The translations under genes and the position numbers were made by a program. From Streptomyces sp. MNU76 (lineage in GTDB: Bacteria > Actinomycetota > Actinomycetes > Streptomycetales > Streptomycetaceae): 64,000 bases of DNA. The DNA lies in the NCBI RefSeq assembly GCF_020982545.1, contig NZ_JAJKLK010000030.1:62001-126000 (forward strand), given 5' to 3'. Positions 17,408 through 26,304 of the stretch are shown in pieces (the first letter of the stretch is position 1; every line of letters begins with the position of its first letter). Below the pieces are notes generated by a model. It saw only the letters and a list, made by a program, of their open reading frames with translations. It was not told the origin of the DNA and searched no databases.

Positions 17408-18895
17408 GTGACAGCGGAGCGCCTGACGGCTGATGTGGTGGTCGTCGGGGCCGGTCCCGTCGGGCTGATGCTCGCCGGTGAACTGGCCCGCGACGTCAAC
17501 GTGGTGCTGGTGGAGAAACGGCGCGCCCCGGACACCACGTCGCGGGCCTCCACCCTGCACGCCCGCACCATGGAGATCTTTCAGAGCCGGGGCCTGATAC
17601 CCGATCTCGGCGAGCCGCCGAACGAGGTGCGCGGGCACTTCGGCGGCATCCCCCTCGACCTCACCCTGCCCAGCACCCACCCGGGCCAGTGGAAGGTGCA
17701 GCAGACGAAGACCGAGGCGGTCCTGGAGGAGTGGGCGCTGGCCTCGGGCGCGGAGCTGAAGTGCAAGCACGAGCTGGTCGCCGTCGGCGAGGTCGGGGAC
17801 TGGGTCGAACTGGAGGCCCTCGGCGACCAGGGCGTCCTGCGCCTGCGCTGCCGCTACCTGGTGGCCTGCGACGGCGAGGACAGCACCGTGCGCCGGCTGA
17901 TCGGCGCCGACTTCCCCGGCCAGGACGCCCGCCGGGAACTGCTGCGCGCCGACATCGCCGGCATCGACATCCCCGACCGGCGCTTCGAACGCCTGGAGCA
18001 CGGGCTCGCCATCGCCGCGCGCCGCCCCGACGGCGTGACCCGGGTGATGGTGCACGAGTTCGGCTCCGACGCCGGGCGGCGCTCCGCAGGCGCCCAGTTC
18101 GAGGAGATCATCACCGTCTGGAAGCGGGTCACCGGCGAGGACATCAGCGGCGGCACCCCGCTGTGGGTCAACGCCTTCACCGACGCCTCCCGGCAGCTGA
18201 CCCACTACCGGCACGGCCGGATCCTGTTCGCCGGCGACGCCGCTCACCAGAAGATGCCGATCGGCGGCCAGGCCCTCAACCTCGGCCTGCAGGACGCCTT
18301 CAACCTCGGCTGGAAACTGGCGCTGCACCTGCGCGGCAAGATCGGCGACGACCTGCTGGACACCTACCACACCGAACGGCACGCGGTGGGCAGGCGGGTC
18401 CTGGCCAACATCAGGGCCCAGGCCCAACTGCTGCTCGGCGGACCCGAGGTGGAGCCGCTGCGCACCCTGCTGACCGAACTCATCGCACAGCAGGACGTCC
18501 GCACCCACCTCGCCGGGATGATCAGCGGCCTGGACGTGCGCTACGACATCGAGGGCGACCCCCACCCGCTGCTCGGCGCCCGGATGCCGCACACCGACCT
18601 GCACACCGCGCACGGCCGCGTCCACCCCCCGCGCCTGCTGCGCACCGGCGGCGGCGTCCTGGTGGACCTGCGCGCCGGGGCGTCCAGCGAACCGCCGGCC
18701 GGCTGGACCGACCGGGTCAGCGCGGTGTCGGTCCGCGCGGAGGACCGTGAACTCCTGCACGGCGCCGACCGGGTGCTGCTGCGCCCCGACGGTCACATCG
18801 TCTGGGCCGGCCGGGACGCCGGCGACGCCGGGCTGGAGCAGGCCCTGACCCGCTGGTTCGGCCCGCCCAAGCCGGTGCGCCGGCTGGAGTACTGA
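17408..18895 (+). CDS. FAD-dependent aromatic hydroxylase
   Basis: A 495-aa class A flavoprotein monooxygenase: VGAGPVG FAD motif near residues 14-20, DG motif VACDGEDSTVRR, GD motif FAGDAAHQKMP and C-terminal LTRWFG. The GTG start (17408) is two bases after the aromatase stop, so it is translationally coupled. The NADPH/FAD motif DTTSRASTLHARTMEI differs from the ESRGLGF form seen in the other four large oxygenases here. It is closer to the angucycline JadF/GilOI-type sub-branch in my reading, which hydroxylates and dehydrates the ring system; this finer placement is tentative. Confidence 0.9.
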   Translation: MTAERLTADVVVVGAGPVGLMLAGELARDVNVVLVEKRRAPDTTSRASTLHARTMEIFQSRGLIPDLGEPPNEVRGHFGGIPLDLTLPSTHPGQWKVQQTKTEAVLEEWALASGAELKCKHELVAVGEVGDWVELEALGDQGVLRLRCRYLVACDGEDSTVRRLIGADFPGQDARRELLRADIAGIDIPDRRFERLEHGLAIAARRPDGVTRVMVHEFGSDAGRRSAGAQFEEIITVWKRVTGEDISGGTPLWVNAFTDASRQLTHYRHGRILFAGDAAHQKMPIGGQALNLGLQDAFNLGWKLALHLRGKIGDDLLDTYHTERHAVGRRVLANIRAQAQLLLGGPEVEPLRTLLTELIAQQDVRTHLAGMISGLDVRYDIEGDPHPLLGARMPHTDLHTAHGRVHPPRLLRTGGGVLVDLRAGASSEPPAGWTDRVSAVSVRAEDRELLHGADRVLLRPDGHIVWAGRDAGDAGLEQALTRWFGPPKPVRRLEY

Positions 18896-18993
18896 GCCCC
18901 ACGCCCCTTCCCTCTCCCCGCCCTGCCCTGCCGGTGACCGCCACCCCTTGCCGGGCCCGACATGATCCCGTCGCCAGGAAGGAAACAACCCCT

Positions 18994-20529
18994 ATGGAAC
19001 CCGTGGAAGGCACCACGACCGACACCGACGTCATCGTCGTCGGGGCGGGCCCGACCGGACTGATGCTCGCCGGTGAACTGCGCCTGGGCGGGGCTCGTGT
19101 GGTCGTGATCGAGAAGCTCGCCGCTCCCACCGGGCAGTCCCGCGGCCTGGGCTTCACCGCCCGTGCCATGGAGACGTTCGACCAGCGCGGCCTGCTGCCC
19201 CGCTTCGGACAGGGCGAGAGCCTGGAGACCAGCCCCATGGGCCACTTCGGCGGCACCGTCTTCGACTTCACCGTGCTGCCCGACGCCCACTTCGGAGCCC
19301 GGGGCATCCCCCAGGGCGACACCGAGGCGGTGCTGGAGGGCTGGGCGGCCGAGACCGGCGCCGACATCCGGCGCGGCTGGGAGTTCGTGTCCCTGTCCGA
19401 CGGCCACCTCGACGGCGACACCGTCGAGATCACCGTCCGCACACCCGCGGGCGAGGACCGCACCCTGCGCGCCGCCTACCTGGTGGGCTGCGACGGCGGC
19501 GCCAGCCGGGTGCGCCGGGCCGCCGGTTTCGACTTCCCCGGCAGCGACGCCCGGCGCGGCATGTACCTCGCCGACATCACCGGCGTCCACCTGCGCGCCC
19601 GTCACCTGGGGGAGCGCTACCCGGGCGGCATGGTGATGTCCGCCCCGCTCACCGAGGACGTCTGGCGCATCATCGTCTGCCCCGACGGCCAGCCCGCCCA
19701 CGACCGCGAACGCACCGTCACCTACGCGGAGGTCGCCCAGGCCTGGCGGCACATCACCGGCGAGGACATCAGCGCCGGCAGCGCCTGCTGGGTGAGCTCC
19801 TTCACCGACGCCACCCGCCAGGCCTCCGAATACCGGCGCGGCCGCGTCCTCCTGGCCGGCGACGCCGCCCACATCCACCTGCCCGCCGGCGGCCAGGGCC
19901 TGAGCACCGGCGTGCAGGACGCGGCCAACCTCGGCTGGAAACTGGCCGCCGTGCTCCGCGGCGACGCCGGCGAGGCACTGCTGGACACCTACCACGACGA
20001 ACGCCACGCGGCCGGCCGCCGCCTGCTGATGAACACCCGCGCCCAGGGCACCGTCTACCTCGGCGGCGCCGAGTCCGAGCCGCTGCGCGAACTGTTCACC
20101 GAACTCATCGCCCACGACGACGTCAAACGCCACTTGGCCGGCCTGGTCAGCCACCTCGACATCCACTACGACCTGTCCGTGCCCGGCGAACCCGAAGCAC
20201 CGGCCCACCCCCTGACGGGCCGCCGGATGCCTCCGCGCCTGCTGATCGGCGCCGCCGGCGAGGCCCGTGTCGCCCAGCTGCTGCACACCGGACGCGGCGT
20301 CCTGCTGGACCTGGCCGACGACGCGGAGACCCGCCGTGCGGTGACCGGCCGGGAGGACCGGGTCGACGTCGTCACCGCGACACTGAAGCCCGCCGACGGG
20401 CCCGACCCGCTGGCCGCCGCCACGGCCGTCCTGATCCGCCCCGACGGGTACGTGGCCTGGGCGTCCGACGGTGCCACGACGACGGGCCTGGAGCCGGCGC
20501 TGCGGCACTGGTTCGGCCCGGCCCGCTGA
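18994..20529 (+). CDS. FAD-dependent aromatic hydroxylase
   Basis: A 511-aa class A flavoprotein monooxygenase with VGAGPTG near residues 16-22, QSRGLGFTARAMETF, DG motif VGCDGGASRVRRAAG, GD motif LAGDAAHIHLPAGGQG and RHWFG at the end. AGGAAGGAAA precedes ATG 18994. It is last in the rightward PKS operon, ahead of a strong bidirectional terminator. It resembles the proteins at 10008, 37969 and 42638 (shared MEPLRE/SEPLRE, HLAG, LHTGRG segments). It is a tailoring hydroxylase; the regiochemistry is unknown. Confidence 0.9.
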   Translation: MEPVEGTTTDTDVIVVGAGPTGLMLAGELRLGGARVVVIEKLAAPTGQSRGLGFTARAMETFDQRGLLPRFGQGESLETSPMGHFGGTVFDFTVLPDAHFGARGIPQGDTEAVLEGWAAETGADIRRGWEFVSLSDGHLDGDTVEITVRTPAGEDRTLRAAYLVGCDGGASRVRRAAGFDFPGSDARRGMYLADITGVHLRARHLGERYPGGMVMSAPLTEDVWRIIVCPDGQPAHDRERTVTYAEVAQAWRHITGEDISAGSACWVSSFTDATRQASEYRRGRVLLAGDAAHIHLPAGGQGLSTGVQDAANLGWKLAAVLRGDAGEALLDTYHDERHAAGRRLLMNTRAQGTVYLGGAESEPLRELFTELIAHDDVKRHLAGLVSHLDIHYDLSVPGEPEAPAHPLTGRRMPPRLLIGAAGEARVAQLLHTGRGVLLDLADDAETRRAVTGREDRVDVVTATLKPADGPDPLAAATAVLIRPDGYVAWASDGATTTGLEPALRHWFGPAR

Positions 20530-20623
20530 CCGGCGGGTAGCGGGTAGCGGGGAGCGAGGAGCGGGGCACCTGGTGACGGGGCGCCCCGCTCCGGCGCGCC
20601 TACGGCCCGCCGCGCGGGGGACA

Positions 20624-20696
20624 CCCCCGGTACGCCGCAACGGCCCCCGCCGCGCCTCACTGAGGCGCGGCGGGGGCCGTTGCGGCGTACCGGGGG
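20624..20696. terminator. Perfect 36-bp stem, bidirectional terminator
   Basis: The arms 20624-20659 and 20661-20696 are exact inverted complements around a single base. It sits between the convergent oxygenase (ending 20529) and methyltransferase (ending 20701) genes. It has no U tract, as is usual in Streptomyces. Confidence 0.9.
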
Positions 20697-20700
20697 CCGG

Positions 20701-21786
20701 TCAGACCGGGATCGCCTCGACGATCGAGACCGCCGAGGCCGTCTCCACCACACGCTCCAGGCGGAAGCCGGCGCGCAGGAGCAGGTCGGCGTACTGGGAG
20801 GCGGTACGTTCCCTGCCACCGACCAGGAGCATCAGCCACAGGTCGACGAGCTTGCCCGAGTGCGGCTCCTCGCCCTCCTCGGGGATCACCATCTCCACCA
20901 GCAGCAGACGGCCGTCCGGCCGGATCGCGGACCGGACGTTGCGCAGGATCTGCAGGGCCTGCTCCTCGGGCCAGTCGTGGACGATGTGCTTGAGCACATA
21001 GGCGTCCCCGCCCTCCACCACCGGGTCGAACAGCCCGCCGGCGTGGGTGGTGCAGCGGTCGGCGACCCCCTGCCCGGCGAGGAACTCGGCCGCGCCGTTG
21101 CCCTCCACCCGCGGGTCGGACAGGATGCCCCGCGCCCCGGGTGCCTGCCGCAGGATGCCCGAGAGCAGCCCGCCGCGTCCGCCGCAGAAGTCGACGACCG
21201 TGCCGAAGCGCGAGAAGTCGTAGGCGGCGACGACCGGTCCGGTCTCGGTGTCGGACATGTTGCCCATGCCCCGGATGAACACCTCGCCGTACTCCGGGTT
21301 CTGCTCCAGGTACTCGAAGGCACCCATCCCGCGGTGCTTGGGCGGGCTCGGCTCGCCGGTGACGACCGAGTCCAGCAGACCGCTCCAGTCCTCCCAGTGC
21401 GTGGGGTGGCCCATCAGGACGGCGATGTCACGCATCGTCATGGGGTGGTCGGCACGCAACGCGTCGGCCATCGGCGTCAGTTCCCAGGTCCCGTCCGCAC
21501 GCGCGGCGAAGACACCGTGCGAGGCGAGCAGCCGCAGCACCCGGCCCAGGGCGTCGGCGTCGGCGCCGGTCCGCTCGGCGAGGTGCTCGACACCGAGCGG
21601 GCCGTCCGCGAGTTCGTCGGCGACCCGCAGCCGTGCCACGACATACAGCGCCTGCGTGACCATGGACCCCATGGCCAGTTCCAGCAGGGCGAACGGCGGA
21701 GGCGCCAGCTGACGGCTCCGCCGCTGCAGATCCGCACGGGCCTTCTCCGCTTCCCGGACGACGTGCGGGGGCGGCAGTTCGGGCAT
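20701..21786 (-). CDS. O-methyltransferase-fold protein, AlpH-like candidate
   Basis: A 361-aa protein with an N-terminal dimerisation/winged-helix region (residues 25-110) and a class I methyltransferase domain. The SAM glycine loop, usually DVGGGxG, reads DFCGGRGG (199-206), and the acidic second motif is shortened to ILSDPR. The catalytic His-Asp-Trp segment (VHDW, 269-272) is kept. The start ATG (21786) has a strong GGAGGA site. In the kinamycin pathway an O-methyltransferase-like protein (AlpH) is reported to couple glutamylhydrazine to the polyketide without SAM. As the only methyltransferase homologue beside the diazo cassette, this gene is a good candidate for that role, though ordinary methylation remains possible. 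Confidence 0.78.
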   Translation of the reverse strand: MPELPPPHVVREAEKARADLQRRSRQLAPPPFALLELAMGSMVTQALYVVARLRVADELADGPLGVEHLAERTGADADALGRVLRLLASHGVFAARADGTWELTPMADALRADHPMTMRDIAVLMGHPTHWEDWSGLLDSVVTGEPSPPKHRGMGAFEYLEQNPEYGEVFIRGMGNMSDTETGPVVAAYDFSRFGTVVDFCGGRGGLLSGILRQAPGARGILSDPRVEGNGAAEFLAGQGVADRCTTHAGGLFDPVVEGGDAYVLKHIVHDWPEEQALQILRNVRSAIRPDGRLLLVEMVIPEEGEEPHSGKLVDLWLMLLVGGRERTASQYADLLLRAGFRLERVVETASAVSIVEAIPV

Positions 21787-22227
21787 CAGATTCCTCCAGA
21801 CAGGGGCGGGAAAAAAGGTGTCCCAACCGCCGGAAGGGACCCGGCCACCACGGTAGGGACAGGCCTTGGCGCAGCCCTGGAGAGCGACTCGGACACCGCT
21901 GGAGTTCCGGCGCACCGGTTTGACAACGGCCCCAGGACCCCGCCCGCACGGGCGGCACCGCCCTTCCCGGCGGCCATGAACGGGATCCTCCGCTCCGCCC
22001 CGACCACAGTGCGCCCCCGCTCCCATGGAGAGCGCCCCGGCCCACCGGCCGTGGCCCCACGCCCGCCGCGACGCCGGGATCAGCGGGGAGCGCCCCGGGC
22101 GCGCATCACATCCGGCGCAGAGCGGCTCGCGGCCCGCTCGACGCGCGCCGGAGAACGACGCCCGCCCGCCGGGCCGCTCGGCATTCTGACCGGGCATCCG
22201 CTTGCCGCCCCGCCCCGACCGACCCTC
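21787..22227. other. Intergenic region between divergent genes
   Basis: 441 bp between the methyltransferase and the inositol-phosphate-synthase-like gene. The part next to the methyltransferase (21787-21850) is less GC-rich and contains an A-rich stretch, suggesting the leftward promoter lies there. No clear operator and no credible ORF. Confidence 0.5.
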
Positions 22228-23373
22228 ATGGAGGCTGCCTGTGTCCCCTCACCCGAAGACTCCTGCCGCCCCGCGCCGACCGGCGTGTGGCTGATCGGGG
22301 CGCGCGGATCGCTCGCCACGACGGCGATCGCCGGCTGCGCCGCGCTGGCGGCCGGCCTGATACCGCCCACGGGCCTGGTCACCGAGACCGACGCCTTCGC
22401 CGACAGCGGCCTGCCCCCGCTGCCCTCACTGGTCTTCGGCGGCCACGACACGGCCGCCACCCCGCTGGCCAAACGGGCGGAGGACCTCGCCGCCCAAGGG
22501 GTGCTGCCGCACTGGATGCCGGCCTCGGTCCGGGAGGAACTGGCCGCCGCCGAAAAGCGGATCCGCCCCGGCGTGCCCCTGCCCGGCGACGGCCGCGGCC
22601 ACGAGGAACTGACCGGCGTCCTCGCCGGACACCTGCGGGAGTTCGCGCACACCACCGGCGCGGCCCGCACCGTCGTGGTCAACGTCGCCACCACCGAACC
22701 GGCCCCCGAGCCCGGCGGCTGGCCCGCCAGCTCCCTGTACGCGGCAGCCGCCCTGCGCGTGGGCTGTTCCTACGTCAACTTCACGCCCTCGACCGGGCTG
22801 CGCCACCCCCAGCTCGCCGTGACCGCGCCGGTGACGGGCCTGCCGTACGCCGGCCAGGACGGCAAGACCGGGCAGACGCTGCTCCGCTCGGTCCTCGGGC
22901 CGATGTTCGCCCAGCGGGCGCTCGCCGTGCGGGCCTGGTCCGGCACCAACCTGCTGGGCGGCGGCGACGGGGCCTCGCTCGCCGACCCGGCCGCGGCGGC
23001 CGCGAAGAACGCCGGCAAGGAACGGGTCCTCACCGACACCCTCGGCACGACGCCCGAGGGCCAGGTGCACATCGACGACGTACCGGCGCTCGGTGACTGG
23101 AAGACCGCCTGGGACCACGTCGCCTTCGACGGCTTCCTCGAAACCCGCATGGTCCTGCAGACGATCTGGCAGGGCTGCGACTCCGCCCTGGCCGCCCCGC
23201 TGGTCCTGGACCTGGCCCGGCTGCTGGCCCGCGCCCACGAACGCGGCCTGTCCGGCCCACGCCCCGAACTCGCCTTCTACTTCAAGGACGCCGACCCCGG
23301 CGCCCCGGCCTCCCTGGCCGAGCAGTACGCCCGCCTGCTCGCCTTCGCCGAACGCCTGAAGGACCCCCGTTGA
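22228..23373 (+). CDS. Myo-inositol-1-phosphate-synthase-like protein
   Basis: A 381-aa NAD-dependent protein of the inositol-3-phosphate synthase family, which cyclises glucose-6-phosphate. Visible: the NAD motif GVWLIGARGSLATTA (19-33), NVATTEP, YVNFTPSTG, and the catalytic-domain segment GQDGKTGQTLLRSVLG followed by WSGTNLLGGGDG. ATG 22228 lacks a clear ribosome site upstream; a GGAGG overlaps the start codon itself. Members of this subfamily often sit with a UbiA-like eboC gene, and a broken fragment with that flavour follows directly. It has no evident role in an angucycline pathway and may be a leftover of another locus. Confidence 0.8.
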   Translation: MEAACVPSPEDSCRPAPTGVWLIGARGSLATTAIAGCAALAAGLIPPTGLVTETDAFADSGLPPLPSLVFGGHDTAATPLAKRAEDLAAQGVLPHWMPASVREELAAAEKRIRPGVPLPGDGRGHEELTGVLAGHLREFAHTTGAARTVVVNVATTEPAPEPGGWPASSLYAAAALRVGCSYVNFTPSTGLRHPQLAVTAPVTGLPYAGQDGKTGQTLLRSVLGPMFAQRALAVRAWSGTNLLGGGDGASLADPAAAAAKNAGKERVLTDTLGTTPEGQVHIDDVPALGDWKTAWDHVAFDGFLETRMVLQTIWQGCDSALAAPLVLDLARLLARAHERGLSGPRPELAFYFKDADPGAPASLAEQYARLLAFAERLKDPR

Positions 23374-23910
23374 ACACACCGGCGGAACCGGCGGAACCGG
23401 CGGAACCGGCGGAACCGGCGGAACCGGCGGAACCGGCGGCCTGGCCGGCGTGCGGGCCGGTGCCGGCCCGCACGCTCGCCGCTCGCCTCGCGGCCACCCG
23501 CCCGCCGGCCGCCCCGCGGCCGGGGACACCGTGCGGGCCTGGGCCGACCCGCTCAGGCTCCCGGCGCTCCTGACCGTGGACCTCGTGCTGTGGCGCAGCC
23601 CGGTCGCCTTCTACTCCCTCTCCGGCCGTCTCGACCTCTGCCTCACCGCCACCGGACCCACCCACCAGGGCAACTCCGTGCTGCGCGGCACACCCGCCCG
23701 CCCGATCCCCGCCGGGCGGTGAACGGTGTGTTCCCTCCGCCACGACGGCAGCGCCGTCCACCTCGCCCACCGCACCGGCGCGCACCCCGCCGAGGACCTC
23801 GACGGCGTCCTGGCCCTCCTCGGCGACCACTGCGCACCGCCTCCGCCACGGGCTGCTGCTCCAGCCGGCGGGCCTGACCGGAAGCAGCCCCTCCCCGGGG
23901 CTCGACCCGG
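23370..23910 (+). pseudogene. Broken coding remnants (possible UbiA/EboC-like N-terminus plus unknown C-terminus)
   Basis: A TTG start overlaps the upstream stop and begins with a Pro-Ala-Glu repeat. One frame then gives ARTLAARLA and, after a shift, VRAWADPLRLPALLTV, which looks like the N-terminus of an EboC/UbiA-type prenyltransferase. It passes abruptly into VAFYSLSGRLDLC and stops at 23722; another frame has CSLRHDGSAVHLAHRTG up to about 23910. I read this as a deletion junction between two unrelated genes, with both products broken. No intact gene is present between 23374 and 24010, and the family guess is weak. Confidence 0.35.
23379..23432 (+). repeat. 9-bp tandem repeat (CCGGCGGAA x6)
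   Basis: Six perfect in-frame copies plus a partial seventh, encoding Pro-Ala-Glu repeats at the start of the broken gene. The length invites copy-number variation. Confidence 0.95.
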
Positions 23911-24010
23911 TCTTTAACTCAGCTCAGGGACCGGTCTAGATACGTCCCGGAACATCAAGGGCGTCCGACTCCGGCTGTGGTCAAGACGACTCACGAAAAA
24001 GGTCTCCGCC

Positions 24011-24340
24011 GTGAAAAAGATCGCCTCGTCGGCCGCGCTGTCCGGGCGGGCCGAACGGATCACCGAACGCGCCCGCCCCGACAACTGGAAGAAGCCGCCC
24101 CGCCGCATCGAGAAGTCCGAGTGCATCACCTGCGACACCTGCCTGCGCAGCTGCCCCGCGGAGTTCGGGGCCATCTTCGACCGCGGCCTGGACGTGGTGA
24201 TCATCCCCGAGCTGTGCTCGGGATGCCCCGCGTGCGTGCTGGAGTGCCCCGTCGACTGCATCTACGTCGACGAGGACTGGACGCCGACCGACGAGGCGAT
24301 GTGGAACCACATCGGGCTGACCGCCGAGGAAACCCCATGA
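24011..24340 (+). CDS. 2x[4Fe-4S] ferredoxin of the hydrazine cassette
   Basis: A 109-aa small electron carrier. Two bacterial-type clusters are complete: Cys38-x2-Cys41-x2-Cys44-x3-Cys48-Pro and Cys69-x2-Cys72-x2-Cys75-x3-Cys79-Pro. A basic N-terminal extension of about 30 residues precedes them, which is longer than a plain ferredoxin. The GTG start at 24011 has only a weak upstream site. The stop overlaps the start of the 636-aa protein by four bases (ATGA), a tight pairing that suggests it feeds electrons to that partner. Ferredoxins recur in hydrazine/diazo cassettes where the nitrogen-nitrogen bond-forming step is unassigned. Confidence 0.9.
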   Translation: MKKIASSAALSGRAERITERARPDNWKKPPRRIEKSECITCDTCLRSCPAEFGAIFDRGLDVVIIPELCSGCPACVLECPVDCIYVDEDWTPTDEAMWNHIGLTAEETP

Positions 24341-26247
24341 GAGGCCAGGAACGGGCCGAGTCCCGCCGCGCCGCCAACGCCCGCAAACGGATCAGCCGCC
24401 GCCCCAGCCGGCTCGGCATCCCGGCCGGCACCCAGACACCCGACCACGCCTTCGACCCGGACGCCGGCTTCCCCGGGCTGCTGAAGGACACCTGGCACCG
24501 CGCCGAACAGGCCGCCGACCTGCGCTCGTTCGTCGAGGTGCTGCTGAGTCTCGACGGCCACGTCCCCGCCGACGTGCAGCTGCGCGCGCTCGGCGGCGCC
24601 GAGGAGGCCGCGCTGCAGGCACTGTGCTCCCTGTCCTGGCGCGAGGAGAACACCCCCGCGCCGGCCCCGCGGGAGGGGCGGGAGGCCGCCTTCCTCGGCG
24701 AGATCGGGCTGTCCACCGGCGGCCGCATCAGGGTGCGGGTGCCCGGGAGCGAGCCGCTCGCCCGGCCCGAACTGGTCGGCCGGCCACGGCAGGTGCCGTG
24801 GACGTCCCGCACCCTGCGGACCTACCAGGAGCTGCTGCGGCACGCCGCCGCACGCGAGGACCGCTCGGCCGCCGACTGCCGCACCTGGCTGCACCAGCAG
24901 GGCGAACAGGGCCGGCAGGAACTGCTGGAGCAGGCCAAGGAAGCGGCCCTGCGCACCGCCCCGTTCGTGCTGTACCAGCAGGACAAGCTGTACACGAACT
25001 TCCGCGGCCCCAACAATCTCACCGGCAAGACCCTGTGGCCCGGCCACCCCGACTGCACCCTGAGCGACCTTCAGCAAAGGCCGCTGGACCTGTGGTCGGA
25101 CAGCGAGGTGCAGCTGCTGGTCTGCCTCACCCTGCTCATCCGCTCGGCCGGCCCCGGCCGGGTGGAGGAGGCCAACGGCACCCAGCTGACCGTCGGCCAC
25201 GTCGCCCACATGCTGGAGCGGATCCGCCGCGGCTACAACAGCGTGCTGGGCGGCGAGACCATCGCGCCGGCCGCCTCACAGGACATCCGCGCGCTGGACG
25301 CCCTCGCCGTCGCCCTGCGCGCACACCGCCCCGCCACCCAGCGCGGCGCCCAGCTCTACCGCGAGATCCACGGCGCGCTCATGCACAAGATCGAGCGGGT
25401 GGCCGCCGCCCCCGGGCAGCGGGCCCGCGCCCGCGAGGACGCCGTCCGCACCCGGCTGGCCGAGAGACTCCCGCTGGCCGGCACCACCCTGGCCGAACTC
25501 GGCGACCATCTCGCCGCATCCCCCGACTGGCTCGCCGACCCGCACGGCGACTTCGAAACCGGCCTGGAATCCCTCGTCTACGAGACGGTCGCGGCGACCA
25601 CCGAGGCGTTCGAGGCCGACTTCACCATGAGCCGCGGCATGCGGTCGCTGCCCGAACTGATCTTCGCCCTGCGCGAGGAACGCTGGGCGGAGATCTGCGA
25701 CTGGGACATCACCCGCTTCTTCTGCTGCGTGGTCCCCGACCCCGAGGCACGCCGCCACTTCGGCGGCTCCGAGGCCGCCCTCGCCGACGCGGCCTGGGCC
25801 ATGTCCTCGCGCATGCAGTACAACTCCTGGCACTTCATCGCCGGCAACCTGCCCCGCGAACCGGAGGTGAGGGCCCGCGACCACTTCGTGCCCCCCACCC
25901 TCCCCGACATTTCCTTCCACTCCGACCAGCACCACCACGGGCACGTCAACAACAACGTGCGGTTCGCGCTGCGCACCCCGCAGACGGTCGAGGTCGACGG
26001 ACACCGCTTCCACGGCTTCATGGACCTCAGGCTGCTGCGCTGCGCCGGCGAACCCTTCGACGAGCAGGACCTGCTCGCCGCGCACCGCGTGTCGGCGTTC
26101 GTCGCCCGCGCCACGAGCCTCGCCGCCGCGATGGCCGTCGCCGGCCGGCCCGTCGAGGTCACCGCGTTCGACTCCCCGTGGCACTGGTCGGCCATCGCGG
26201 GCGGCACCGACGCCACCGCCGCCGGGCAGGTCCGCCGTGCGTCCTGA
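24337..26247 (+). CDS. Conserved unknown protein of the hydrazine cassette (636 aa)
   Basis: A large soluble protein that I cannot place in a named enzyme family. It starts with a basic segment (residues 1-25), has a helical middle, and a C-terminal third rich in potential metal ligands: ITRFFCCVVPDPEARRHFG, MQYNSWHFIAGN, and FHSDQHHHGHVNNN, followed by VTAFDSPWHWSA. No signal peptide or membrane segment. Translational coupling to the ferredoxin upstream and the amidase 57 bp downstream puts it in the hydrazine pathway. The His-rich stretch and ferredoxin partner make a metal-dependent redox role plausible, for instance reduction of a nitroso/nitrite-derived species during N-N bond formation. 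That role is inference. Confidence 0.8.
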   Translation: MRGQERAESRRAANARKRISRRPSRLGIPAGTQTPDHAFDPDAGFPGLLKDTWHRAEQAADLRSFVEVLLSLDGHVPADVQLRALGGAEEAALQALCSLSWREENTPAPAPREGREAAFLGEIGLSTGGRIRVRVPGSEPLARPELVGRPRQVPWTSRTLRTYQELLRHAAAREDRSAADCRTWLHQQGEQGRQELLEQAKEAALRTAPFVLYQQDKLYTNFRGPNNLTGKTLWPGHPDCTLSDLQQRPLDLWSDSEVQLLVCLTLLIRSAGPGRVEEANGTQLTVGHVAHMLERIRRGYNSVLGGETIAPAASQDIRALDALAVALRAHRPATQRGAQLYREIHGALMHKIERVAAAPGQRARAREDAVRTRLAERLPLAGTTLAELGDHLAASPDWLADPHGDFETGLESLVYETVAATTEAFEADFTMSRGMRSLPELIFALREERWAEICDWDITRFFCCVVPDPEARRHFGGSEAALADAAWAMSSRMQYNSWHFIAGNLPREPEVRARDHFVPPTLPDISFHSDQHHHGHVNNNVRFALRTPQTVEVDGHRFHGFMDLRLLRCAGEPFDEQDLLAAHRVSAFVARATSLAAAMAVAGRPVEVTAFDSPWHWSAIAGGTDATAAGQVRRAS

Positions 26248-26304
26248 CCCGCACGGCGGACCCCGCCCGCTCCCCGGACCCCGGCGCTCTTCGAGGACAG
26301 TCCG

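Noticed and set aside
23374..24010. An intact small gene or CRISPR-like repeat array
   Set aside because: The repeats are contiguous 9-mers with no spacers, and the frames around them are broken; no complete gene can be built.
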